Assembly (NCBI GenBank): GCA_003342895.1
Contig: PTFA01000043.1
Span: 436,610-500,609 of the forward strand
Length of the DNA stretch: 64,000 nucleotides
Direction: 5' to 3'
Source: Casuarius casuarius
Taxonomy: Eukaryota; Chordata; Aves; Casuariiformes; Casuariidae
The translations under genes were made by a program, and so were the position numbers. Under the pieces are notes generated by a model that was not told where the DNA came from, made no database searches, and saw only the letters and a program-made list of their open reading frames with translations. Every line of letters begins with the position of its first letter. Within the stretch, counting starts at the first letter, position 1. This document shows, in pieces, positions 36,061-47,340 of this stretch.

Positions 36061-38539
36061 GGTGCAGCATCCATTCAGCACAGAAACTGTGCTTTTCAAA
36101 AGAGGGTTTGCAGACAGCCTGGCAGGGGACCAAACCCCACGCTCGGTAAGATGATGTGTGAAATTAGTGCAAATTGAAACGCCAGATCTTCCATTTTTGC
36201 GAAAACCTTTGAAAAATCAGATGTATTTCTCTACTGGATTTCTTACTTTATCTCCCCCTCCCCCAAATATACATTTTCCCCTGAAGCCGCTAAACTAAAT
36301 CTATTTAAACGTATGACCAGTTTGATTCCCATTTTTAATAGGTTTAAGAAGACCCATCCTGAAATCCTAACTGTGCAATACTAGAAATGTAATGAGAAAT
36401 CCCAGACATCTCTGACCTAGCTAAACTTTATGACAGAGGTTACACAGGAACTGAACGTAATTGGCCTCATCCTTACTTCAGTCAAACTCATGTAAATCAG
36501 AAGGAAATCATCCGAAATTAGTAGAATTAGACTAGTGATTAATTACACTGATTTCGCTATATCATCTATGCTGGGACAATGCTTCTAAAAAACTAAGTTC
36601 CGTAATCTTCATATTTTTAACACCTTAATACAGACTGTTTACAAAATTGTTTAATCATCTATTGCTATAAAGAATTAAAACTATTATGCAATAAAGCCGT
36701 ATATATATGCATATAAAGAAAGAGGGAGAAATACAGCAAATGTTGCTCTTTGTTAATTAGCCTAATTAAATACACCTACTTCTAATCCTGAACCAGAAAC
36801 TATGGGGTTTGGACTGATATTGAGAGCAAAGCAAGAGACGGGTGTTATATAGAGGGAGAGATTGCAATGAAAGGGTTCAGCTCAGAGGTTTCAGTGCCGG
36901 CAGTCGGAAAGACCCATACGAGGAAACCCAACCAACCAGAGCCAGTGGAAATGCCTGAAAATGACCCCGTTTTCCTTCGCAGGACTGAAGCGCAGGAGCT
37001 ATTTTTTTGACATGAATAAAGCCAGAATAATATAAGAAATCTCAATATCGGTTACGGTTAATTGGGTCTGAGTTCAGACCACAGGGAAAAAGTGCATTGG
37101 TAGAAGAGTATTTATAAGGAAAGTGAGTTTGGAGAGAGCAAGGGAATTCTAACACATTTCTGGCATTTTTGACTGCCTTTGGAATGAAAGCAATATATTT
37201 ATAGGTGGGTGACAGAAGAAAATCACCCTGACTGCATCTTTGTATATGCAAACAATTTACTTTACACACTGTATACATCGAGAACATATTTAGGAGCATA
37301 TATTGCTCACTTGTAGCATTTCTGTTACCTCTGCCAGTCTTCACAGTCAGCAAGCAATTAAATAGTTACAAACGTCTGCTTGTGTCTAACTTGTGCCGAT
37401 TGTGGTCCTTAATAGTCTACATTCAAATATTCCGGAGACCAAGTTTATTCCTCATCTATGTTAATATTATGACATGGCCCTGGTGTAAATGACTAACTTG
37501 TCACCAGAACTCGCAGTACAATATTCCCAGGGCATTTTGCAGCTTAATGCCCACGCACGTGACTACATCGGTGGATGCGGGTCCCTGGCACGTCGAGATG
37601 ATCGGCCCCTCGTGATACACCGACGAAGCAATCAATCACGTCAGTGGTGGGGAGAGACGCAGCGTTGCAGGTCTAACGGGGACTACTAGCACAGTTTGGT
37701 CCTGAATAACAGTGTTTCCACTACTGCCTGAGCAGAAGAAGTTTTCTTCCGGGGAAGACCAGATGGCAGCTACTGGAATCACCTTTTAAACACACTATAG
37801 ACAGCAGATCACAGGAAGAAATGTATAGTAGAAGAGAAGCTTCCTTTGGTGAGGGAGTCACTGATCCACCCACCCACCCATACATCATCATCACGTGCAT
37901 CTTCAGGCTTGGAAGAGGAAAAGCTCACTTCACTGCCATTTATTCCCAGATACAGCATTACTATTGCCTGGAGGAGCGGCCTATCGGAGGAGATGCTCCA
38001 TCTAAAAAAATATAAACAAGTATTTGCCAGGTCTACCTGGGAATTAACATTTTAAGAGAAACCAAAGAAAGAAGAGATGATAAAGGTTAGGAGAAGAAGA
38101 ATCTGCAAAACCAGCTGCTATCAGCACACTATAACCATGTTCTCCACACCAGCTTCCCTATGGTCCTTAAGGTAAAATATTTGGGGGCATTAAGACCTTA
38201 TCAGCTCACAGAATGCAAGACTTGTTTTTAAGACTTACAATAATAATAAAAAGCTCACATTTTCTGTCAACCAGCCCAAAATAGGCAACCCTTATTATCT
38301 GTTATGTCAGCTGTGCCTAAAAAAAAATCAAGTGAAACAGTGTGTACCCTTTAATAGTTAATCCTCTAACATGTAATTAGGCATTCACATGACAATCAGA
38401 ACAGGACTATATTTCATGTTTGCCTTCCCTTTCAAAGCCTCTACTAGAGGGGCACTTACTCTGTCAAATCTGCTATAGTAATCAAAACATTGAAATTACT
38501 TCTTTCCACACTAAATATACTGGAACTGGTTGTTTGATT
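36061..38539. other. Non-genic sequence
   Basis: AT-rich plain sequence with a possible decayed repeat at 36461-36505, a (CACC)n-like stretch near 37866-37880, and short frames without known domains. Confidence 0.5.
36461..36505. repeat. Possible decayed interspersed repeat
   Basis: 'ggcctcatccttacttcagt' followed by 'caaactcatgtaaatcagaa' resembles a diverged member of a common sauropsid repeat whose copies carry words like 'ccattgacttcaatgg' and 'tgtaaatcag'. The family name is not known to me. Confidence 0.3.
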
Positions 38540-38720
38540 AAATGTAGAGCAGAGAGTGCAATTTGCTAAATTACAAGTATTCTGAACATGTAAATATAGT
38601 TTAATTACTGCAATTAAAGAAGATTACTGGAGATTGGCAGATGGGAATGTAATGCTGTTTTAATTAGAGTTTTTAATGCACTGTAACATAAGCATAATAT
38701 TAACCCTTTATCCTAGAAAG
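38540..38720. promoter_or_regulatory. Possible conserved element rich in TAATTA sites
   Basis: TTAATT (38601-38606) and AATTAA (38612-38617) face each other across five bases, an arrangement suited to paired homeodomain binding. TTAATTAG follows at 38660-38667 and further TAAT words lie on both sides. The block is repeat-free. Enhancer function is inferred. Confidence 0.4.
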
Positions 38721-39159
38721 GGCTGGCTAGTCTCTGAAAAAATATTCTTTGAAAAATGTACTAGAGCTAGTGTTTCATAACAAGACTTCAAGTCAATTCA
38801 CTGTAAAGTGCCAGGATAATTTGGGAGAGTTTCAGATGTTATTTGTGGTACACGCACTGCAGAACAGATACATTCTGCAGCGCAGTCAGAAAAAAACCAC
38901 GCGAGGTGGGCACATTGTTTGTGCCCTGGAAGAGGAAACGTATGAAAATACAGCATTTGGGTAGATGGATTGTGTTTCATAAAGAGCGCAATCATAGCTG
39001 CATCACTAGAGACTTCAGATTCTTTCATGAAAGTTAAAGTACCTCACTCCCAAAGATTTACCAAACATGAAAAGAGAAAACGTTTCAAAATGCATTAGCT
39101 CAATTTTGAAAAACTGCTGCACAGAGACACAGAACAATATTGCCCGGGGCCTGGGTTAT

Positions 39160-39600
39160 TACTACTCAGCCTCCAGAACAGTGTTTGTTTCATAAAGTAA
39201 TATTCCAGAATGTACTAAGCAATTTTTGTCATCTTGAAAGCTATCACTTGCAACATTTTATCCATTTAAGTCAATAGCCCATTAGAAATTCTAATTGAAA
39301 GTTCAATACTCTGCTTGGAATCTTACAATAGAGGTTGCCTTTGGAAAGCCATTTAAAGTCTTAATCTCTTTATCATTTGGTATTTTGAAGCCTAACTTTG
39401 TTCTTGTTAGGCAGATCAATGGCATTAATTTACAAAATGGGGGAAAATGTCACCCTTCATCCTTTAAATCTCAGCGCGGCGAAGAGCAGCGTAAGCGAAT
39501 CCGACCGTTGCTCTCCCATATTAGCAGAAAACGGTGCCATGGGAGGTTTGACCTACAAATTTTAATTACTGCATGAAAAATTCAGTTCCTGGAGATGAAT
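39160..39600. promoter_or_regulatory. Possible conserved non-coding element
   Basis: Two adjoining repeat-free stretches. The first (39160-39330) is AT-rich with balanced words such as ACATTTTATCC and TTCTAATTG. The second (39420-39590) has CATTAATTTAC and TTTTAATTACTGC around a CpG-bearing core ('agcgtaagcgaatccgaccg' near 39489). A 93-codon frame covers part of it without a recognisable domain. Confidence 0.35.
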
Positions 39601-41519
39601 AGAGACTTGAGGAAAAGCAGAAGTCCACCTTCTGAGTGATGCAGAGCTTAACTCTTCAAAGGCTGCATCGGTGGATGAAGCAGCATGCACTGCCTTCAAT
39701 AGGTGATGCCTGCAAGGTGCAAGATCAAACTGCACAAGCAGCTGAAGAAAGGAATCTTACCTCCGAACTAGCATTGTGCGTCTCCAAAATAGATGGACAC
39801 TGGTATCCTCTAGGGAAGCAAATGTGGTGAGAATTTGTTTTTAAATGTTTCTGACTACGATAACAACTGCTAGTTAACTCGGCTCACCCGTTGCCATTTT
39901 ATCAGTAGAGAGAGGTTTCCACCTATGGTCTTTGCCTCAAACACAATGCAAACAGTATGCAACAATGCCAGACATTTTGACCCAGCAAGAAACTTAACAC
40001 CAGCAAGAACTAGGGGTTTCCACAGGCAGTTTTGGAAATCTTAGGTGATCCACACGGATATGTTCCATGAATTACTCCTTGTAATATGAGTTTCCATATG
40101 TCAAGCTAAGCTGGCCTTAAAAACCAAAAAAACCCCAACCCACTATTATTTTGCAAAGATTTATCTCTTTTCCTAATATTTGTCATCCTTTACTGTATTC
40201 ATTTTGGCGTGTGCCAGACTGGGATGTACGCATTCATGCTCTCCAAGACACATACAAGAACAAAAAAACACAAAAATGAGAGCTGGTATTATAATGCAAA
40301 ACTAGGTGCCTTCCCCTGCCAGCACGGTACAGCGAAATGATTGTGCTGCCCTGCAGGTGCCACAGGTTCAAGATTGCTCTTGGAATTTTTCCATTCCAGA
40401 GATGGCAATTATTTGCGGTTGGGTGACGCGGGGTGAATAGAAAACTCCCTTGTTATCTGAACCACAAATTAAGGATTTGGATCTCTAGATCTCTGATGGC
40501 TACTTTGATGGTCATACAAACAGGAGGGGAACAGAGAGAGGGGAAAAAAAAGAGAGAGAGCTAAAGAAGCCCACAACTGCAGCTGCCTTGGGTTGTCAGC
40601 ACACGCTTTTAAACAGCTGGGGGAGCGCAGGCACCTGCGTATGTGCATGTTACGTATATCTGTGCGTGAGGGGCACAATTCATTAATTCTCTCCTTTCAT
40701 AAGCTTTTTATATCCTCCTGGCCCCAGCCAATTTCAGCACAACTCCTTGACCGCAACATCATGAACTTCCTGATGACGAGCTCTAGTACCTTTGACTTTG
40801 GTCCCCCACCTTCAGAATTAGAGGACAATCAGAACCAGGAAAGTTAGAGATACTTATATTCTATTATTTCCTGTGGATCACACTGCTGCCACATGCTAAT
40901 GTCAGGTATTCCATTTATTAGCATAACTTGACTTTAATGCATCTTTGTAGATTGTGATTGAGGCCTTATTGTGTTAGACACTCGACAAATGCAGAGCAAG
41001 AGATGTGCCCTGCTGCTGACAGCTCCTGGCAGACAAAGAGTAAAGCAAAAAGGGACTCTTCCAACAGAAGGCTGTCCGTACAGCAACGACCAAGTGAGGA
41101 AGAGAAACAAGAACTCCTGAATATACGTCCTGATTCCAAATCGCTAGAAAAGTATTTCTTCTATTAGATGCTAACTTCAGACACCCTATTACACCTGCAT
41201 TGGGGGAGCCGAAATTGTCACTCCCACTTGAAACAGCAGCTTCTTCATCACATTATTATTCAAAACACAACAGCAACGTGATTGTAGGATTTAGTCACTT
41301 GGATTGCTATTGCTGAACATCTTGGGTATAGTTTCTGTATAGGTTTCAGCTTGATTTAAGCCTCATAAGAAATTTGAGCAACTTATTCAACTCAGTGCAT
41401 TCGAAAGCTCTTGACTAGAACCTGCCTTAACATAGTGGGGACTGACCACTTACCGCTGTTAAAAAGCATCACACGTAACATAACGTGCAGGATCAAACTT
41501 CCAGTCTCGCCTCATATCA

Positions 41520-41580
41520 AGAGGGTGGAGCCTGAAGTCAGGACACGAACCACGAGCTTAAAACCTTTACACTGTATCTT
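41520..41580 (-). repeat. Possible decayed MIR-type SINE fragment
   Basis: 'gggtggagcctgaagtcagg', 'acacgaaccacgagcttaaa' and 'acctttacactgtat' roughly follow the reverse complement of the MIR 5' half (gtggcagagccaggattcga ... gtgctcttaaccactac). Divergence is high. Confidence 0.35.
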
Positions 41581-41622
41581 AATAGTGATGTTAGTTAATA
41601 CTCAATTAGTTAGAAATCTTTA

Positions 41623-41658
41623 CTTTGAACTGACTAACTACTTTGAACTAACTAACTA
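41623..41658. repeat. 18-base tandem duplication
   Basis: ctttgaactgactaacta (41623-41640) is followed directly by ctttgaactaactaacta (41641-41658), one mismatch apart. Confidence 0.9.
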
Positions 41659-42299
41659 ATTTCTAAGGTAACAGATTTTCTTTTTTAAGCAGCCTTTTCC
41701 GCTATTCTTAGCTAGGAAGGAAAATATTTCTAAATTGTGCAGGTTTCACGCAACAGGTAAAATTTCCATAATGCTGCTGGTTTGGAATGATTCTGCCCCA
41801 AAACTGACAGCCTTAAACAGGCTCTACTCCAAACTTCAAGAATTATATCCCACTAGTGGTCGAGAGCCTCAGTGTTAGCGCCCAAGGTGCTCCACAAAGT
41901 TTGGATATCCCATCGCTGTCAAGTTGGGAAAAACAAAGAGCATCCGTAAAGAGGAATATCCAAAGCCACTGATCCTTTTCAAAGAAGGTTGGTGGTCTTC
42001 GCACACCCTTGATTCTTGACTAGCAACACGCTCCGCTTTCGTAAATGGGAGAAACTTCCAGGAGAGACAAGCCCTGAAAATGTACCAAAACCTATCTGCG
42101 TGGGAAGGGTTAAAACAACCTGAGTAGCTAAACCCCTGCAGCTATCATATAAGCCAGCCGCTTTTAGACAAATTGAGCAAAATAGTCCTTTCAGCTCAGC
42201 AGGCACATGACTAGCCGCACAAAGGAGTCCTTCTAGAAATCCCATGAATACCCCCATTATCCTAAGGATTGAGCACAGAGCCACGCATTTCACGCCCAC

Positions 42300-42560
42300 T
42301 GCCACCTGTGATTAGCTTTTTTACAGTTATTATGGAGTACTTTGATGGCAATGATTGTTTAAAGGCCTCAACAAGCGTGCTAATGTGACTTGAGGACTTG
42401 ACTCCTTTTCATTCCCTGGTTGCTCCAGCTATCACACTAATTTACTTTAGGCAAAGGGGACAATAAAAAAAAAAATCTGCTCAAAGAAATCACTTAGCAT
42501 AAAATTGATTCAGTCTCTTAAAGAAACCCATGCCGGGATCCCATGTTAAAGTAAATTAGA
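42300..42560. promoter_or_regulatory. Possible conserved non-coding element
   Basis: Repeat-free block with balanced composition and words such as CAGTTATTATGG, GCAATGATTGTTT, GTGCTAATGTGAC and CACTAATTTAC. Weak enhancer-like call from texture only. Confidence 0.2.
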
Positions 42561-44954
42561 TATATGATCAAACAAAGCTAACAGTCATTTGAGCTTCGGA
42601 CTCTTGTGTAGCACTTTAGGTTTTTAACAGAATCAGCCAAAGAAAAACAAAGGAAGAAGCAAAGAATGGCCAATTGGTTTGCATGGAATTTTCCTTTGCT
42701 CTGCTTGGCGTTTTACAGTGCAAACGTGAAGCAAGATGTTAGCGTCAGGGAAAAATGTATTTTACTCTTTGCAAGTAGTGCTTCCAGAATGGATCTCATT
42801 GCACCACTCAGTACAAAATAACCTGATGCTGAGGGACCAGTAAAGGGGACTGGAGGACTCAGGAGAAAACAAGGGCTGCCGTGGTGATGAACAAGTGAAG
42901 ATGCATCAGGACTTCTTTGCTTTCTACAGACAGGTTGTGTTGATCTTAGTCTTGTCGTTCAAAACAGTATGTAGGGGTCTATACAGCAGAAGTGTGCAAC
43001 TGCATAGCAGTCCACAACTTCTCAAATAGTTTCCCTGCTCCTGTTTATTGCATATGCTCAGTTAAAGTAGTCAGATGTACATACCAATTTCTAGTAAGCT
43101 GAGGTGCTCTCCAGTTTCATGCTTCCAAATATATGTCTTTACTGAGACCCATGGTGCATTTTTTTTCCTGTTTTCAAGGCACTTTTAGAGGGTAAAAGCC
43201 TAATAAATACTCAAGGAGGAGGCATATTTCCTCTTCACAATTTTTCTGCTGAAACTGAAAATAGATTTATAGTTCTATCCTTGACGTTTTGTGTTTTCAA
43301 GGTGTCTCACGGTTAGATCCACACATGATACCAATTGCTGTCCAAATCCCAGACCTCCGTCTCAGGAGGCGGGTGAATACACCCCAGAGAAGGGACTGGT
43401 TACAGCGCCTGTACTGACAGAGCTCGGTCTTCGCAGAGCTGCGAACACCGCTTCCGTAATTCACAACCAGCTATCTACATCACTTTTTAAGCTCATCATC
43501 GGTACCGGCATAATACAATGAAGTTTATCAAATTACTTAAAGCTAATGAACAGAATGCACTGTTGCAGCTCCGTAGCAGGACGTGTTTAGTTACATTAAG
43601 TAAGTACTTTTCTGCAGAAGATATTACTGCTCCACCCAAGCAGTAAGCACAGCTTCCGGATGCAACAGCTAATGGAATTACATGTGGCACAAATATTTTA
43701 AATACTTTCTAGATAGAAAACAAGATTTGTGAGTAACATGGAGATGAGCAGATGAACAGAAGTAGTTTTGGCTTTGGGAATAGAGGTAAAAAAAGGCAAG
43801 AAGATTACTCAGCTTCTCTGGGGCATAACCAACAGAACTTAGTGGGTGGTCACACGGTGCTGCTTAGCATGTTACTTGTCGAGTCCAAGACCCCATTCAG
43901 CTCCATTCACTGCTCACTTTCCTTGGGGAAATGGCACTGCTGGCGATAGGTATGCTTAGTCTTCTTCACAGCCATTTTTCATAAGTCATTCTCCGAGTAC
44001 TGGAGCTAATGGAAACTTGGTTTGTTATGGATTTGTGTTGAGAAGTTGGTGGAGTTGTGAGACCTGAATGAAGCTCTGAGCAGTTACCAGTTTGCTGGTC
44101 CTTTCTCCTCATACGGCCCTTGGCTTCTCTTGTGTCTGATCAGATATCAGCTCTCACTCAGTTTTCCCATCAGTTGTGGCTCTAGTAAGAGCTCTCCTTT
44201 ACATAGAGGCCTATTTTCATGATGGTTGTAGGATTCAGTGAGATCTTTATTCTCCATCAAATTCAGCTGAAATCTGTCAATAGGCTTAAAAATTATTAGT
44301 GAAACTGGAAGACAGCCAGAGAGCATGAGCATTTCAGCTTTGCTCCCATGGTATTACCAGATATCATCATCTTTCTCTCATCCATGTTACAGACAAGTGA
44401 AAGCCCATCTTTCGGGATTATTTTTGTGTCACTGATATGCACATCTGAGCATGGTTTGCTGTAAACAGGGTGGCTGAGTAGCCACACAGTCACAACCACA
44501 CTCCACGGATGCGAGAACGTGTGCTGCTAAAAGGGAAGGGAAGAGGGGCTGAGCATCCCCCAGCCTTCCCAGTAAGCCTATGCTTGGCCAAAACCATTTC
44601 ACCTTGATGAATGTGGTTTTAATTGTGATGGAACAGTTTTTATTAATGTAGTAACACTTGAATTTGCAAAAAGGCTGTGTCACATTTATCATTACTGAAT
44701 GATGGGCCCAAGCAGGCAGCATTTCTATTAACAGGCCACACACGATGCTCTCTGGAGCTTCTGTGGTAATAGTCTAATCCAATGCGACTTCCTAAAATTC
44801 TAGTCTCTCCTAAGGTGTAACTCCCTTTTTTTGCTTCCAGGGATCATGCTGCTTGGCACAGTCATCAATCTCTTCCACAGCTGGCCAATCTAGGCCAAAC
44901 TCGGGGCAAATATCTGTATTTGGTGAGCAAAGACAAGAAAGACACTTGCTTCAG
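42561..44954. other. Non-genic sequence
   Basis: No gene recognised; short scattered frames only. A pyrimidine tract ending 'gcttccag' at 44840 resembles a 3' splice site, but no convincing exon follows. Confidence 0.5.
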
Positions 44955-45030
44955 GTTAAATCCTGGTTCCATTATCAATCCATGGGAGTTTCGCCATTGA
45001 CTTCAAAGGGTCCGAATTCTCCCCCCAGCC
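44955..45030. repeat. Decayed interspersed repeat (sauropsid type)
   Basis: 'ggttaaatcctggttccat' then 'catgggagtttcgccattga' then 'cttcaaagggtccgaattct' follows a pattern seen repeatedly in bird, turtle and crocodilian DNA (aaatcctggcccc, gggagttttgccattgactt, caatggg). I do not know the family name with certainty. The 87-codon frame over it is repeat-derived, not a gene. Confidence 0.5.
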
Positions 45031-46879
45031 TCATCCAGGGAGAGCAACAGCATCTTAGCAGTGCCCAGGGCCTGAAAAGAGCAGCTCCTTTTGGAGCAAA
45101 ACTTCTCCAAGTTTAAAGCCAATCTTTCATTAGAGGCCACAAGGCCTGGTCTTCCCTAAAAATATACCAAATAACTATTTCACCAGAGAATTTTAAAAGA
45201 GCTGTTATTTTATGCCCTAGTCATTGCAAAGCAGATTGGGTTAGTCTGGAAAAAGCAATCTAAAGGAGTAACATAAAATATTTAAAGATTTATAGAACAA
45301 GTGGCCCACTTAGTGGCTCATCTAACTTTTACTAAACATCTCTGGTTATGCCTTGCTAAGTCAGCAAAAAGAGGCTGAGATTTAAATAAATAAAACCTAG
45401 TGGAATGTAATAACAGGCAGGAAAAAAAAATATGATACATCAAGTTACTACTGAAAGCAATATTGAGCTCTAAGTGATCTCTGTACCAACGGCTATGTTT
45501 GTCTACCCAGCTGAAAAGGAGACAGCTTTAATCTCGAGGCTGCATGTTATTTAAATAAGCTGAAATTGTTTTCAGCGATGTGAAGTGCAGCCACTACAGA
45601 TAATGATCCCATTTTGGATTGGCTCTTTATTTTTTTTAACAAAGGGAGACAGGTGGATGTACTGAGCAGAAATGTAAACAGGTTTGGTTTTTTCATTAAC
45701 TCCAACAAATCATCACAGGACCTAGTTGCATGAAATATGAATTTGTGATAGTCTGATTGTTCCTTTTCCATCTCTTCCCCTCTCCTTGGTGTGTTACGGC
45801 CTAGGAAAAGATTTACTCCAGCAGTGTTCAGAGTGCCACTAGGGACAAAAGAGCTGCCCATACCTACACCCAGTGGGCCAAATCCTCACCTGGAAGAAAT
45901 GACCCTAAAATTTATCACGGATTTATACACACTAAGAATTTATTCCAACAGTTTAGTTTCAGTTCAGAAAGACATGTTAAGTAACTGCTCAGTTACATAC
46001 TTAAAAGGGCAGATTTAAGTATTTTTTCTAAATTAGGAATGACTGCATCCCCTTCTACTGTGAGGAACCTTCTTCTCTTTCAGACCTGAACATGAATTAC
46101 TGAGAAGGACCAGGGCTAAAGGGTAATGGCTAGCTTTTGGTTTTACCAGTGTTGAGTCTGCTCCTTTGATGTACGTAAGGATTCATGGACATTTTTGGCT
46201 AAATTTCAAATGTTTCCACAGCAAAGAGAAAGATAGTAACAGTCTTAACCTACTGCTTCTCCATTTTCAAGAGTCTCCTCTCACAGACCTCTACAGCCCA
46301 GCATATATTACACTAGTGAAGTCAGCTTTACCTTCAGCTAAGAAGGCATACCAGCCTTTGGCTGCAAAGTTTTGTTTTTTAAAGTTATTTTGAGAAGCAG
46401 AAAGACAGGAGAATACCGCTATTAACGTGCAAGCTGGAACGGTGATGATCTGCACAGATCAAGGAGCTTCTCAGGAGGTCACAGTTCCCCATTTCAGTGC
46501 AGAATGCAGGCCACAAACCTGCGAGCAGTTTCTTCTGGACTGAGCAAAGGTCCTACATCTGTACTTCACTTTAGTCATCTGTATGACCAGTTATTTCAGG
46601 GTAGTGTGTATGTGCTTTAAGTGAGACCTACATTCCCTGCCTTGAGTAACCTGATAGGTAAGTGATTTAATAAAGTCCACTGTACAACTTTTGTTCTAAA
46701 TGCCAGAGGCCAACTCGTACTAGTTTGACATTATTTTTTTCGTATTTTGTGCTCAAGTAGTCCAATGTGAAAATGAGAAACTCACTGTAGTTAGGGGCTC
46801 AGGTGGCCTAAAGCAGAATATGGCCCGTTTAATCCCTGGAGAGCAGCTGTCAGGTAAAGCTTAGAAACATTAGCAAAAA
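45031..46879. other. Non-genic sequence
   Basis: Contains a short 'gggccaaatcctcacctgg' word at about 45876-45894 that resembles the same class of old repeat. No gene recognised. Confidence 0.45.
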
Positions 46880-47340
46880 TGAAGTGGTATTATGGCAGGT
46901 CTAATTAACGGGTAGCTACAAGTGCATTGTATACCCAGGGCCAGGCGGAGGCAGATGGACCGTGCAATACATCTACTTGCACTACATCATTAATAACCTT
47001 CCTAAATGGCTGCAAGCCCCTGAACGCACTGCCTTTGCCTGAGCTTTTTATTATCCTCCTCGAGTCCGCTGCCCTGGTTTCGGCTCCCGGTTCCTCCCGC
47101 CGTGCCAGACGACCTTTTGCAGGGTGCACAACGCGGGGCTTTGCCTTCTGACTCCCCATGTACTCTGGCAAGGACAAGTCCCACGTTAGGTGACAAATCA
47201 TAGACAATGTTCCCAGGAGAGGAAATCCTCTCCTGGCTCCCGTGAGAACTGCTATTTCAGCTTTGCCAATAGGACATTTATAAGCAAATCAGAGGCTCTT
47301 CTAACGCCACTTTGTCTTTTCAGACTAATTTATGCCTTGT
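46880..47340. promoter_or_regulatory. Possible regulatory block with CpG core
   Basis: The flanks hold GGTCTAATTAACGGG (near 46898), ACATCATTAATAACC (near 46983) and 'cagactaatttatgcc' (near 47322), while the core at 47055-47145 is CpG-bearing and GC-rich. No coding frame is convincing on either strand. Enhancer-like by layout only. Confidence 0.3.

Larger units (their letters stand above)
39601..42299. other. Non-genic sequence
   Basis: No gene recognised. A GA-rich run lies at about 40532-40560, a possible MIR fragment at 41520-41580 and an 18-base tandem at 41623-41658. Confidence 0.5.

Noticed and set aside
44366..44415. Possible reverse MIR word (ccatgttacagacaagtga)
   Set aside because: The match is too short and diverged to separate from chance.
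44853..45116. 87-codon plus-strand frame
   Set aside because: It runs over a decayed interspersed repeat at 44955-45030.
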